The translations under genes and the position numbers were made by a program. The notes beneath the pieces were generated by a model. It was not told the origin of the DNA. It saw nothing but the letters and a program-made list of their open reading frames with translations, and ran no database searches. Below are positions 41,514 to 49,948 of a DNA stretch of 64,000 nt, piece after piece. Each line of letters opens with the position of its first letter. Within the stretch, counting starts at the first letter, position 1. This stretch comes from Actinacidiphila paucisporea (GTDB lineage Bacteria > Actinomycetota > Actinomycetes > Streptomycetales > Streptomycetaceae), in assembly GCF_900142575.1 (NCBI RefSeq), contig NZ_FRBI01000004.1, positions 336,874 through 400,873 on the forward strand, written 5' to 3'.

Positions 41514-41933
41514 TCACACCCCCATGTGCCGCGGTTGGTGCCGCCTCGCCGGCTGCGACCGGGCCCCGTGGGCCGCCCGCCGCGCCCTGCGCCGCTCCCG
41601 GCGCAGGGCCCTGGCGGCGCTGCTCGGGCTGGACACCACCCCGTTGCGCTGATTCCACACCTGGCGGGTCACCCACACGTCGAGCACCGCCCAGGTGGCG
41701 ATGACCGAGGTGAGCACCGTGGTCAGCAGCAGCGGCGCGGACAGCCACGAGTGCCCGAGGGCGAGCACGGCGTCGGTGACGCCCTGCAGCAGCGCGCCCG
41801 CGGCTATCAGGCCCGCCCGCACCGCGGCGGCCCGAACCGGATCGGCCAGCCGCGGTGTGCCGGTTTCTTCCACCCACACGGTCCGCTGTTCTAAGTCCAT
41901 GAAGAGTGGCTGCCCCGAATCCTCCAGGTGCAT
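41514..41933 (-). CDS. Small two-TM membrane protein with TTA codon
   Basis: 139 residues. Two hydrophobic helices (about 37-58 and 65-88: 'AGLIAAGALLQGVTDAVLAL', 'LLLTTVLTSVIATWAVLDVW'), then a very basic C-terminal tail ('ALRRERRRARRAAHGARS'). No family recognised; function unknown. Start is either ATG 41933 or ATG 41900 ('MDLEQRTVWVEETG'); neither has a good Shine-Dalgarno. TTA at 41892-41894 (Leu in MDLEQ) predicts bldA control. It is convergent with the SMC-like gene (4-bp gap) and divergent from the conservon. Confidence 0.65.
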   Translation of the reverse strand: MHLEDSGQPLFMDLEQRTVWVEETGTPRLADPVRAAAVRAGLIAAGALLQGVTDAVLALGHSWLSAPLLLTTVLTSVIATWAVLDVWVTRQVWNQRNGVVSSPSSAARALRRERRRARRAAHGARSQPARRHQPRHMGV

Positions 41934-42003
41934 TCCGGGGTACGTTTCGCCGCAGACCTGCCCAACCCCCCGACATACTTTCGAGTTACCGCTGAGGCGG
42001 TAG

Positions 42004-42024
42004 TAGGCTCACGCCGTTTAAACG
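42004..42024 (+). promoter_or_regulatory. Conservon promoter and AT-rich palindrome
   Basis: -10 TAGGCT (42004-42009), with TTCGAG (41980-41985) a possible -35 at 18 nt. The 10-bp perfect palindrome CGTTTAAACG (42015-42024) follows at about +1, unusual in this GC-rich context. A CCCCC/GGGGG hairpin in the leader sits before the Shine-Dalgarno GGGGAGG. Confidence 0.5.
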
Positions 42025-42063
42025 AGACAGACGCCCCCTCGCGGGGGAGACGTTGGGGAGGCC

Positions 42064-44625
42064 ATGAGCTTTCGCGGTACGACGATCCGCCGGAAGATCG
42101 TGGCGCTGCTGCTGATCCCTCTGGTGTCACTGACCTTCATCTGGGCCTTCGGCGCCATCGTGACCAGCCGTCCGCTGCTGCACCGGCCCAACGTCCAGCG
42201 GGTGCTCGACAATGTCGGCTACCCGGGCGAGGACGCGGTCCAGAGCCTCCAGCAGGAGCGCAGGGCAGCCATGATCTACGTGGCCAACACCCGGGACTCG
42301 CAGGCCAGGATCGGCTACACCAAGCAGCAGCAGGTCACCGACGCCTCGATCGCCAAGATGCGCACCCGTATCGCCACCTCGGGCATACGCGGCACCCTGG
42401 CGGCCCAGGCACGCACCCGGCTCGACACGTTCCTGACCACCGTCGAGGGACTCACCACGCTCCGCCAGCGCGCCGACGACGGCCGGATCGGCCGCAACGA
42501 CGTCTACGAGGCGTACAACGCGATGACGGAGCCGGCCTTCCAGCTCTTCGACTCGCTCAACCCGCACAACGACCTCGCGCTGGACGACGAGCACCACTCG
42601 GCCGTCCAGCTCGACCGCGCCCGCGACGAGGTCAGCCGCGAGGACGCGCTGATGGCCGCCGCGATCAGCACCGGGCACATCAGCGACGGCGAACTGCGGT
42701 CCTTCACCTTCGCGGTGGCCGAGCAGCGCAACTACTACGACAACAGCCTGTGGCAGCTGTCCGACGAGGAGCGCGCGCCCTACGACACGTACTGGAAGGA
42801 CGGCAACGGCAAGTCGCTGCGCTCCGCCGAGGACGCGGTGATCGCCGGCGGCGTCTCCGACGCGCCGATCGTGGCGGCCCACCTGTCCTGGCCAGGGCTC
42901 GCCGCGACCGCGATGGACGACCTGGGCCGGCTCGACGCCGCCACCGACAACCGGCTGGTGGACAAGCAGCCGGTCGGGACGGCCGACATCGTCAAGGCGG
43001 CCCTGGTCATCGGCATCGGCCTGATCGCGGTGGTCTCCTCGCTGTTCGTCTCGGTACGCGTCGGCCGCGGCCTGATCAGGGACCTGACCGGCCTGCGCCG
43101 GGAGGCCCAGGAGGTCTCCGGCACCCGGCTGCCGCGGGTCATGCGGCGGCTGGCGGCCGGCGAGCAGATCGACGTCGAGACCGAGGTGCCGCGGCTGGAG
43201 TACGCCGATGACGAGATCGGCCACGTCGGCAAGGCGCTCAACACCCTCCAGCGGGCCGTCGTGGAGGCCACCGTCCGGCAGAACGACCTGCGCAAGGGCG
43301 TCTCCGAGGTCTTCGTCAACCTCGCCCGACGCAGCCAGGTGCTGCTGCACCGCCAGCTGACCCTGCTGGACGCGATGGAGCGCCGCGCCGAGGACAGCGA
43401 GGAGCTGGCCGACCTCTTCCGGCTCGACCACATGACCACCCGTATGCGCCGGCACGCCGAGGGCCTGGTCATCCTCTCCGGCGCGGCCCCCTCCCGGCAG
43501 TGGCGCAAGCCCGTGCAGCTGATGGACGTGGTCCGGGCCGCGATCGCCGAGGTCGAGGACTACGAGCGGATCGAGGTACGCCGGCTGCCGCGGCTGGCGG
43601 TCGCCGGCGCCGCGGTCGCCGACCTCACCCACCTGCTCGCCGAACTCATCGAGAACGCCGCGGTCTTCTCGCCGCCGCACACCACCGTGAAGCTGCACGG
43701 CGAGCCGGTCGCCAACGGGTTCGTGCTGGAGATCGACGACCGCGGCCTCGGCCTGACGCCCGACGCGCTGCTGGAAGCGAACCTGCGGCTCGCCGAGACA
43801 CCCGAGTTCGAGCTGTCGGACACCGACCGGCTCGGCCTGTTCGTGGTCAGCCGGCTCGCCCGGCGGCACAACGTACGGGTCTCGCTGCGGCAGTCGGCGT
43901 ACGGCGGCACCACCGCGGTCGTCATGATCCCCGAGACGCTGCTCAGCGACACCGGCGACGACACCGCCGGCACCCGGCTGCCCGGGGCCGCGCAGCCGCT
44001 CGGCCTCGACGCGGCGGGCGACACCGAGCACACGTTCCGCCAGTGGGGTCTCGAAGGCGTGGACGACATCGGCGGTGAGCGGCACAAGGAGCACGCCCCG
44101 CACCAGGAGGAGCCGCTGACCGCGGCCTTCGCCCGGGGGCTCGACGGCCCGCAGGAGCCGGCCGGCCCCCCCGGGGCAGACGAGCAGGCGCCCGCGGAAC
44201 CGCTGCCGCTGCCCCGCCGCAGGCCCCGCACGGCGACGCAGCAGGTGCCGCGGGCGGTGACGGCCGTACCGTCGTTGCCCCGCCCGCGGCAGGAGCGGCA
44301 GGAGACGCCGGGCACGGCCCCGGAGCCGGCCGCGGACGGCGCGGACAGCGGCGGCGTCGTGCTGCCGCGGCGGGTCAGGCAGGCCAGCCTGGCGCCGCAG
44401 TTGCGGGCCGACGCGGCGGCGGCACGGTCCGGCTCCGCAGACAAGGAGCGTGACGGCGGCCGGGAGCGGTCCGCCGACGAGGTACGCGACCGGATGTCCG
44501 CGATCCAGCGCGGCTGGCAGCGCGGCCGCCAGGCGGCGGAGGCCGAGCCGGACGGCGCGGCGGCACCTGGCGACGACCCATCGACGACAGCACCGAGAAC
44601 GACACCTGAGGGGAACGGTCGATGA
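42064..44625 (+). CDS. cvnA: Conservon sensor kinase-like protein CvnA
   Basis: 853 residues. TM1 is about 12-34, then an extracytoplasmic nitrate/nitrite-sensor (NIT)-type helical domain ('GEDAVQSLQQERRAAMIYVA', 'DTFLTTVEGLTTLRQRADDG'), TM2 about 309-331, and HAMP. A DHp-like region has 'FVNLARRSQVLLHRQLTLLD' (His without a classic H box), and HATPase has the N box 'HLLAELIENAAVFSPPHTTV' and 'DDRGLGLTPDALLEANLRLA'. The 640-853 tail is Pro/Ala/Arg-rich and disordered. CvnA forms a membrane-associated complex with CvnB, C and D, a heterotrimeric-G-protein-like signalling module. Starts the conservon; ATG 42064 follows GGGGAGG. Confidence 0.92.
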   Translation: MSFRGTTIRRKIVALLLIPLVSLTFIWAFGAIVTSRPLLHRPNVQRVLDNVGYPGEDAVQSLQQERRAAMIYVANTRDSQARIGYTKQQQVTDASIAKMRTRIATSGIRGTLAAQARTRLDTFLTTVEGLTTLRQRADDGRIGRNDVYEAYNAMTEPAFQLFDSLNPHNDLALDDEHHSAVQLDRARDEVSREDALMAAAISTGHISDGELRSFTFAVAEQRNYYDNSLWQLSDEERAPYDTYWKDGNGKSLRSAEDAVIAGGVSDAPIVAAHLSWPGLAATAMDDLGRLDAATDNRLVDKQPVGTADIVKAALVIGIGLIAVVSSLFVSVRVGRGLIRDLTGLRREAQEVSGTRLPRVMRRLAAGEQIDVETEVPRLEYADDEIGHVGKALNTLQRAVVEATVRQNDLRKGVSEVFVNLARRSQVLLHRQLTLLDAMERRAEDSEELADLFRLDHMTTRMRRHAEGLVILSGAAPSRQWRKPVQLMDVVRAAIAEVEDYERIEVRRLPRLAVAGAAVADLTHLLAELIENAAVFSPPHTTVKLHGEPVANGFVLEIDDRGLGLTPDALLEANLRLAETPEFELSDTDRLGLFVVSRLARRHNVRVSLRQSAYGGTTAVVMIPETLLSDTGDDTAGTRLPGAAQPLGLDAAGDTEHTFRQWGLEGVDDIGGERHKEHAPHQEEPLTAAFARGLDGPQEPAGPPGADEQAPAEPLPLPRRRPRTATQQVPRAVTAVPSLPRPRQERQETPGTAPEPAADGADSGGVVLPRRVRQASLAPQLRADAAAARSGSADKERDGGRERSADEVRDRMSAIQRGWQRGRQAAEAEPDGAAAPGDDPSTTAPRTTPEGNGR

Positions 44626-45044
44626 CTGCAGCATCGAGCCCGACACGTGAGCTGAGCTGGCTCCTGGACGACCTGGTCACCCGGGTCGCCAGTATTCGCA
44701 AGGCTCTGGTGCTGTCCGGGGACGGCCTGGCCACCGGCGCATCGGACGGCCTGACGCGAGAGGACTCGGAGCATCTGGCGGCGGTCGCCTCCGGCTTCCA
44801 CAGCCTGGCGAAGGGCGTCGGCAGGCACTTCGACGCCGGCCAGGTCCGGCAGACCATCGTGGAGTTGGACGAGGCCTTCCTGTTCGTCACGGCGGCCGGC
44901 GACGGCAGCTGCCTCGCGGTGCTGGCCGACGCGGACTCCGACGTCGGCCAGGTGGCATACGAGATGGCCCTGCTGGTCAAGCGGGTGGGGGTCCATCTGG
45001 CCGCCGCCCCTCGGCACAGCGGTGGCACGGCACTGAGCGGCTGA
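44622..45044 (+). CDS. cvnB: Roadblock/LC7 protein CvnB
   Basis: 140 residues. A single roadblock/LC7 domain: 'ELSWLLDDLVTRVASIRKAL', 'VLSGDGLATGASDGLTREDS', 'AVASGFHSLAKGVGRHFDAG'. CvnB-type proteins are MglB-like GAPs or regulators of the CvnD GTPase. Overlaps cvnA by 4 bp (ATGA). Confidence 0.93.
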   Translation: MTAASSPTRELSWLLDDLVTRVASIRKALVLSGDGLATGASDGLTREDSEHLAAVASGFHSLAKGVGRHFDAGQVRQTIVELDEAFLFVTAAGDGSCLAVLADADSDVGQVAYEMALLVKRVGVHLAAAPRHSGGTALSG

Positions 45045-45078
45045 GGGCCGCCAAGCGGACATGGGGTGACAGGGTGTT

Positions 45079-45471
45079 ATGACGTCTGAATCGGACCGCT
45101 GGTACGACGACGCGGCAGGGCCGGTGGTACGGCCCTACGCGATGACACGTGGGCGTACGAGCCACGCGGCCGAGGCGAAGCTCGACTTGATCGCCCTGGT
45201 GATGGCACGGGACGAGGACGCCGACGCGGGCGTCGACGAGGACCGCACCCTGTCACCTGAGCATCTCGACATCGTCGAGCACTGCCGGGTGCAGTCGGTG
45301 TCGGTGGCGGAACTCGCCGCCGACCTCGATCTGCCCGTCGGCGTCGTCCGGGTGCTCATCGGCGACCTGCTGGAGGCCGGGCACGTCCTGGTCCACCAGC
45401 CGGTGCCGCCGGCCGAACTGCCTGACGAGAGCATTCTGCGCGAGGTCATCAACGGTCTGCGGGCGCTGTAG
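45079..45471 (+). CDS. cvnC: DUF742 protein CvnC
   Basis: 130 residues. 'GPVVRPYAMTRGRTSHAAEA' and 'LSPEHLDIVEHCRVQSVSVA' then 'ELAADLDLPVGVVRVLIGDL' are the DUF742 signature, with a winged-helix-like C-terminal half ending 'ILREVINGLRAL'. Third member of the conservon; presumed adaptor between CvnA/B and the GTPase. Confidence 0.93.
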   Translation: MTSESDRWYDDAAGPVVRPYAMTRGRTSHAAEAKLDLIALVMARDEDADAGVDEDRTLSPEHLDIVEHCRVQSVSVAELAADLDLPVGVVRVLIGDLLEAGHVLVHQPVPPAELPDESILREVINGLRAL

Positions 45472-45478
45472 CGACCAC

Positions 45479-45484
45479 TAGGCT
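45479..45484 (+). promoter_or_regulatory. Candidate internal -10 before cvnD
   Basis: TAGGCT lies in the 71-bp gap between cvnC and cvnD, 59 nt upstream of ATG 45543. No clear -35. May give separate expression of the GTPase. Confidence 0.3.
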
Positions 45485-45542
45485 GCCGGTACCCCGTGCG
45501 ACCACCCCAAGTCCGCACCTCTGCAGGGAAGTAGAAGACACC

Positions 45543-46154
45543 ATGGCCATCGCCCACGCCGACCGCCGTCGTCAGCCGTCCGCCGCGGAGCCGGTCGCGC
45601 TCAAGCTGCTGGTCGCCGGCGGCTTCGGGGTCGGCAAGACGACCCTGGTCGGCACGGTCAGCGAGATCAGGCCGCTGCGGACCGAGGAGGCGCTGAGCGA
45701 GGCGGGCCGGCCGGTCGACGACCTCGCGGGCGTGGAAGGCAAGCGCACCACCACCGTCGCGATGGACTTCGGCCGGATCACGCTGCGCGAGGACCTGGTA
45801 CTCTACCTGTTCGGGACACCCGGGCAGGACCGGTTCTGGTTCCTGTGGGACGAGCTGGCGCAGGGCGCGCTGGGTGCGGTCGTGCTGGCCGACACCCGGC
45901 GGCTGGAGGACTGCTTCGCCGCGGTGGACTACTTCGAGCGGCGCGGCATCCCCTTCGCGGTCGCGGTGAACTGCTTCGACGGCGCCCAGCTGCACGCCCC
46001 GGACGTGGTCACCGAGGCGCTCGACCTCGACCCGGGGGTGCCGGTGGTGCTGTGCGACGCGCGGGAGCGCGAGTCGGCCAAGCAGGTGCTGATCGCGGTG
46101 GTCGAGCACGCGGCGGCGGTGGCGGCGGGCCGCCGCGCGCCGGCCGCCACCTGA
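45543..46154 (+). CDS. cvnD: Conservon small GTPase CvnD
   Basis: 203 residues, Ras-like/MglA-type GTPase. Walker A 'LLVAGGFGVGKTTLVGTVSE', switch region 'KRTTTVAMDFGRITL', G3 'LYLFGTPGQDRFWFLWDELA', and an NKxD-equivalent 'AVNCFDG', with N and D kept but Lys replaced by Cys as in conservon GTPases. Downstream partner of CvnA-C. No P450 (CvnE) follows, so this is a four-gene conservon. Confidence 0.93.
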   Translation: MAIAHADRRRQPSAAEPVALKLLVAGGFGVGKTTLVGTVSEIRPLRTEEALSEAGRPVDDLAGVEGKRTTTVAMDFGRITLREDLVLYLFGTPGQDRFWFLWDELAQGALGAVVLADTRRLEDCFAAVDYFERRGIPFAVAVNCFDGAQLHAPDVVTEALDLDPGVPVVLCDARERESAKQVLIAVVEHAAAVAAGRRAPAAT

Positions 46155-46201
46155 GGCGTCCTGACGTCCCGCCCGCCGCGCCGCGCGGCTCACCGGCGCT
46201 T

Positions 46202-47743
46202 TCAACCGCGGCGGCCGGTGGGCACCGGCGGCTCGTCGTCCAGCCAGTCGAGACTGCGCTCCACGGCCTTCTTCCAGCGCCGGTATTCGCGGGTGCGTAC
46301 CGCCTCGGGCATGCCCGGCTTCCAGCGGGTGTCCTCCCGCCAGTGCGCCCGCAGCGCGTCGGGACCGTCCCACACCCCGGTGGCCAGCCCGGCCGCGTAG
46401 GCGGCGCCGAGGCTGGTGGTCTCGGCGACCACCGGCCGGATCACCGGCACACCCAGCACGTCGGCCTGGTGCTGCATCAGCAGACTGTTGACGGTCATGC
46501 CGCCGTCCACCCGCAGCGCCCCGATCCGCACCCCCGAGTCGCGCTGCATGGCGTCGACGACCTCGCGGGTCTGCCAACTGGTCGCTTCGAGGACCGCCCT
46601 GGCCAGGTGCGCCTTGGTGACGTACGCGGTCAGGCCGGTGACCACGCCGCGGGCGTCGGACCGCCAGTAGGGGGCGAAGAGGCCGGAGAAGGCGGGGACG
46701 AAGTAGGCGCCGCCGTTGTCGGGGACGCTGGCGGCCAGCGGCTCGATCTCCTCGATGGTGCGGATCACGCCGAGCCGGTCGCGCAGCCACTCCACCAGGG
46801 CCCCGGTGATCGCGATGGAGCCCTCCAGGCAGTACACCGGCCGCTCGCCGCCCAGTTGGTGGGCGACCGTGGTGAGCAGGCCGCTGGCGGAGGGCACCGG
46901 CCGGCCGCCGGTGTTGAGCAGCAGGAAGCTGCCGGGGCCGTAGGTGTTCTTGGCCTCGCCGAGGTCGAAGCAGGTCTGCCCGAACAGCGCGGCCTGCTGG
47001 TCGCCGAGGGCGGCGGCCACCGGCACGCCCGCGAGCCGCCCGGTGGCGAGGCCGTAGACCTCGGCGGAGGGGCGGATGCGCGGCAGGACGGCCTCGGGGA
47101 TGTCCATCGCGGCCAGGATCGCCGGGTCCCAGTCCAGGGTGTGCAGGTCCATCAGCAGGGTGCGTGAGGCGTTGCTGACGTCGGTGACGTGGACGCCGCC
47201 CGCGGTGCCGCCGGTGAGGTTCCAGATCAGCCAGGAGTCGATGGTGCCGAAGGCGATCTCGCCGTGTTCGGCCCGGTGCCGCAGCCCCGGCACATGGTCG
47301 AGCAGCCAGGCGATCTTCGGCCCGGAGAAGTAGGGGGCCAGCGGCAGCCCGGTGGTGTCGCGGAAGCGGTCCTGCCCGTAGGTGCCGCCCAGTTCCGTGC
47401 ACAGCGCGGCGGTCCGGGTGTCCTGCCAGACCACGGCGTTGTGCACCGGGCGGCCGGTGGAGCGGTCCCAGAGCACCACCGTCTCGCGCTGGTTGGCGAT
47501 GCCGAGTGCCGTCAACTGGTCGGGGCGCAGCCCGGCCCTGGCCAGCGCGCCCGACGCCACGGCCTGGACCTTCGCCCAGATCTCGGTGGCGTCGTGCTCG
47601 ATCCAGCCGGGCCTGGGCAGGATCTGCCGGTGCTCTCGCCGGTCGGAGGCGACGACCTGGCCCGCGGCGTCGAAGATCAGGCAGCGGGTGGAGGTGGTGC
47701 CCTGGTCGATCGCGGCCACATGGGTCGGGACGGTCTGGCTCAT
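46202..47743 (-). CDS. glpK: Glycerol kinase
   Basis: 513 residues, FGGY family. '[20 protein letters not shown]' is the phosphate-binding loop. '[20 protein letters not shown]' and '[20 protein letters not shown]' contain the glycerol contacts (Arg, Glu). '[13 protein letters not shown]' and '[20 protein letters not shown]' complete the signature. ATP-dependent phosphorylation of glycerol in the cytoplasm. ATG 47743 is preferred over GTG 47749 because GGGAG lies 7 nt upstream. No glpF/glpD neighbour, so it is a monocistronic glpK. It functionally complements dhaKLM at 5-7 kb. Confidence 0.95.
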   Translation of the reverse strand: MSQTVPTHVAAIDQGTTSTRCLIFDAAGQVVASDRREHRQILPRPGWIEHDATEIWAKVQAVASGALARAGLRPDQLTALGIANQRETVVLWDRSTGRPVHNAVVWQDTRTAALCTELGGTYGQDRFRDTTGLPLAPYFSGPKIAWLLDHVPGLRHRAEHGEIAFGTIDSWLIWNLTGGTAGGVHVTDVSNASRTLLMDLHTLDWDPAILAAMDIPEAVLPRIRPSAEVYGLATGRLAGVPVAAALGDQQAALFGQTCFDLGEAKNTYGPGSFLLLNTGGRPVPSASGLLTTVAHQLGGERPVYCLEGSIAITGALVEWLRDRLGVIRTIEEIEPLAASVPDNGGAYFVPAFSGLFAPYWRSDARGVVTGLTAYVTKAHLARAVLEATSWQTREVVDAMQRDSGVRIGALRVDGGMTVNSLLMQHQADVLGVPVIRPVVAETTSLGAAYAAGLATGVWDGPDALRAHWREDTRWKPGMPEAVRTREYRRWKKAVERSLDWLDDEPPVPTGRRG

Positions 47744-47760
47744 GTTCACGCTCCCTTGCC

Positions 47761-47779
47761 CGGTCGGTGACGACCGTAG
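47761..47779 (-). promoter_or_regulatory. glpK promoter with small dyad
   Basis: The minus-strand -10 candidate TACGGT (47774-47779) is overlapped by the perfect dyad CGGTCG-GTGA-CGACCG (47761-47776), 18 bp upstream of the start codon. Possible repressor site; identity unknown. Confidence 0.4.
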
Positions 47780-47934
47780 GGGAATGGGCGCGCGCGGACG
47801 ACCGGAGTGCGCAATCCCCTCCCGCCGACCGGCGTCGCGCTGCCGGAAGTGTTGCCTGGCGGTGACTGAGCGTCAAGTCGTCGTACGCCGCCGGATGTTC
47901 CTGTCGTGCCGTGGACGCTGCCGGACCCCCGTGG

Positions 47935-47970
47935 TAGGTTCTTCTCGTACCGAGAAATACTCAATATGAG
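47935..47970 (+). promoter_or_regulatory. Promoter and twin dyads of the Nudix-regulator operon
   Basis: -10 TAGGTT (47935-47940) is followed directly by TTCTCGTACCGAGAA (47942-47956) and CTCAATATGAG (47960-47970), two near-palindromes in an AT-rich island. Position at +1 to +30 fits autorepression by the NrtR-like protein encoded just downstream. Confidence 0.6.
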
Positions 47971-48000
47971 AATGACGCGGCGGCGGGAGGAGTGGTGGCC

Positions 48001-48879
48001 ATGGCGGAGCCGGACGGCGGGCAGGCGGAGCGGGACTTCCTGGCCGGATACGACCCGCGCGCCTTCGACCCGATCGCGGTCACCGTGGACGTGGTGGCGC
48101 TGACGCTGCGCGCGGGCCGGCTGCACGTGCTCGCCGTGGAGCGCGGCGGGCCGCCCTTCGCCGGCCGCTGGGCGCTGCCCGGCGGCTTCGTGCGGGCCGG
48201 CCGCGAATCGCTCGACGAGGCGGCGGCCCGCGAACTGGCCGAGGAGACCGGCCTGGACGCCGCCGCGCTGGACCGGGTGCACCTCGAACAGCTCGGCTCC
48301 TACGGCGGCCCGCGGCGCGACCCGCGGATGCACGTCGTCTCGGTGGCCTATCTGGCCTTCGCCCCCGGGCTGCCCGACGCGCAGGCGGGCGGCGACGCGG
48401 CGGGCGCCGGCTGGCTGCCGGTCGAAGCAATATCGCCACCGGGGCAACCGGACCATGTACGTCCGCGTCCCTTCGAGCAGGGTCGGCGGACCGGAACCTA
48501 CGGGGGTGGTACCGGCCGCCGGCCCGGAACCGACAGCGCGGGCAGGCTCGCCTTCGACCACGGCCTCATCCTCGCCGACGGCCTGGAGCGGGCCAGGGCG
48601 AAGATCGAGTACACCCCGCTGGCCACCGCCTTCCTCGGCGAGACCTTCACCATCACCGAGCTGCGCGAGGTCTACGAGACCGTGTGGGGCGCGGAGCTGC
48701 ACGCCGGCAATTTCCACCGCAAGGTGCTGTCCGTGCCCGGCTTCGTGGAGTCCACCGGGGAGACGGAATCCCGGCCCGGCAGCCGCGGCGGGCCGCGCGC
48801 CCGCCTCTACCGGGCCGGCGACGCCCGGCTGCTGCACCCGGCGCTGCTGCGCCCCGACCGCGAGGCCGGAGTGCGATGA
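48001..48879 (+). CDS. NrtR-like Nudix-domain transcriptional regulator
   Basis: 292 residues. N-terminal Nudix fold ('PIAVTVDVVALTLRAGRLHV', 'PPFAGRWALPGGFVRAGRES') and a C-terminal winged helix ('KIEYTPLATAFLGETFTITE', 'YETVWGAELHAGNFHRKVLS'), the NrtR architecture. These sense ADP-ribose or related NAD metabolites and repress NAD- or sugar-nucleotide genes. The Nudix box has an extra residue between G and E (Gx6E), so catalysis is doubtful and sensing more likely. An insertion of about 45 residues ('ISPPGQPDHVRPRPFEQGRR' onward) separates the domains. ATG 48001 follows GGAGGAG. First gene of a three-gene cassette. Confidence 0.8.
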   Translation: MAEPDGGQAERDFLAGYDPRAFDPIAVTVDVVALTLRAGRLHVLAVERGGPPFAGRWALPGGFVRAGRESLDEAAARELAEETGLDAAALDRVHLEQLGSYGGPRRDPRMHVVSVAYLAFAPGLPDAQAGGDAAGAGWLPVEAISPPGQPDHVRPRPFEQGRRTGTYGGGTGRRPGTDSAGRLAFDHGLILADGLERARAKIEYTPLATAFLGETFTITELREVYETVWGAELHAGNFHRKVLSVPGFVESTGETESRPGSRGGPRARLYRAGDARLLHPALLRPDREAGVR

Positions 48880-48902
48880 CGCACCCGGACCCTGCCCGAC
48901 CG

Positions 48903-49012
48903 CGGCCCGCGCGGGTCCCCGCGCCACCGGCCTGACCGCCGGAGGACCGCCGCACACCGGCCCGCGCGGGTCCCCGCGCCACCGGCCTGACCGCCGAAGA
49001 ACCGCCGCACAC
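48903..49012. repeat. 55-bp tandem duplication before the VWA-like gene
   Basis: CGGCCCGCGCGGGTCCCCGC and the next 35 bp, at 48903-48957 and again 48958-49012. The copies differ only in GGAGGA versus GAAGAA. Sits between the Nudix and VWA-like genes. Confidence 0.9.
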
Positions 49013-49036
49013 CACACCATCACGAGGGGGACGACC

Positions 49037-49948
49037 ATGGGCAGCGGAAGCTGGTCCACCAATGTCTACGACGCCGCCGCGCGCTACCGCGCCGCCTCGG
49101 GCACCGACGCCTTCGCCTACAACGACCACGTCAGGCACTCCGCGCCCCGGCACACCTGGCGCGCCCACCAGACGCTCGACCCGCACGGCCTGGCCCTGCG
49201 GGAGAGCCGCGACTCCGACGAGCACCCCGAATCCCTGGCCATCGCGGTCCTCTTCGACGTCACCGGCTCCATGGGCGGCGTCCCGCGCACCCTGCAGACC
49301 AAACTGCCCGAGCTGTTCGGCCTGCTGCTGCGCAAGGGCTACGTGCGCGATCCGCAGATCCTCTTCGGCGCGGTCGGCGACGCGACCTGCGACCGGGTCC
49401 CGCTCCAGCTCGGCCAGTTCGAGTCCGACAACCGGATGGACGACGACCTCGGCAACATCCTGCTGGAGGGCGGGGGCGGCGGCCAGATGACCGAGTCGTA
49501 CGAACTCGCGCTCTACGCCATGGCCCGGCACACGGCACTGGACTGCCACGAGAAGCGCGGCCGGCGCGGCTACCTCTTCCTCATCGGCGACGAGATGCCC
49601 TACGGCAAGGTCAAGGCCCGCGAGGTGCGCGACGTCCTCGGTGAGACGATCCGGCACGACATCCCCGTCCAGGACATCCTCGCCGAGCTCAAGCGCAGAT
49701 ACCACGTCCACTACATCCTCCCGGCCGGCGCCTCCTACGCCGGCAACTCCGAAGTGCTCACCCTGTGGCGCCGGCTGCTGGGCCAGAACGTGATCGAGCT
49801 GGACGACCTCGACGCGGTCTGCGAGACCATCGCCCTGACGGTGGGCCTCGGCGAGGAGGCCATCGACCTGGCCGCCGGCCTCGCCGACCTGGCCGACGTC
49901 GGCTCCACGGCGGTGGACACCGTGGCCCGGGCGCTGTCGGGCCGGTGA
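49037..49948 (+). CDS. VWA-like MIDAS protein
   Basis: 303 residues. 'AVLFDVTGSMGGVPRTLQTK' supplies a DxTGS MIDAS motif; 'EGGGGGQMTESYELALYAMA' and 'RRGYLFLIGDEMPYGKVKA' supply the Thr- and Asp-bearing loops. The C-terminal 'IELDDLDAVCETIALTVGLG' is helical. Metal-dependent protein-protein interaction is the usual role. No signal peptide, so cytoplasmic. ATG 49037 follows GAGGGGG. It overlaps the following PurA-like gene (TGATG), so the two are co-translated. Confidence 0.82.
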   Translation: MGSGSWSTNVYDAAARYRAASGTDAFAYNDHVRHSAPRHTWRAHQTLDPHGLALRESRDSDEHPESLAIAVLFDVTGSMGGVPRTLQTKLPELFGLLLRKGYVRDPQILFGAVGDATCDRVPLQLGQFESDNRMDDDLGNILLEGGGGGQMTESYELALYAMARHTALDCHEKRGRRGYLFLIGDEMPYGKVKAREVRDVLGETIRHDIPVQDILAELKRRYHVHYILPAGASYAGNSEVLTLWRRLLGQNVIELDDLDAVCETIALTVGLGEEAIDLAAGLADLADVGSTAVDTVARALSGR

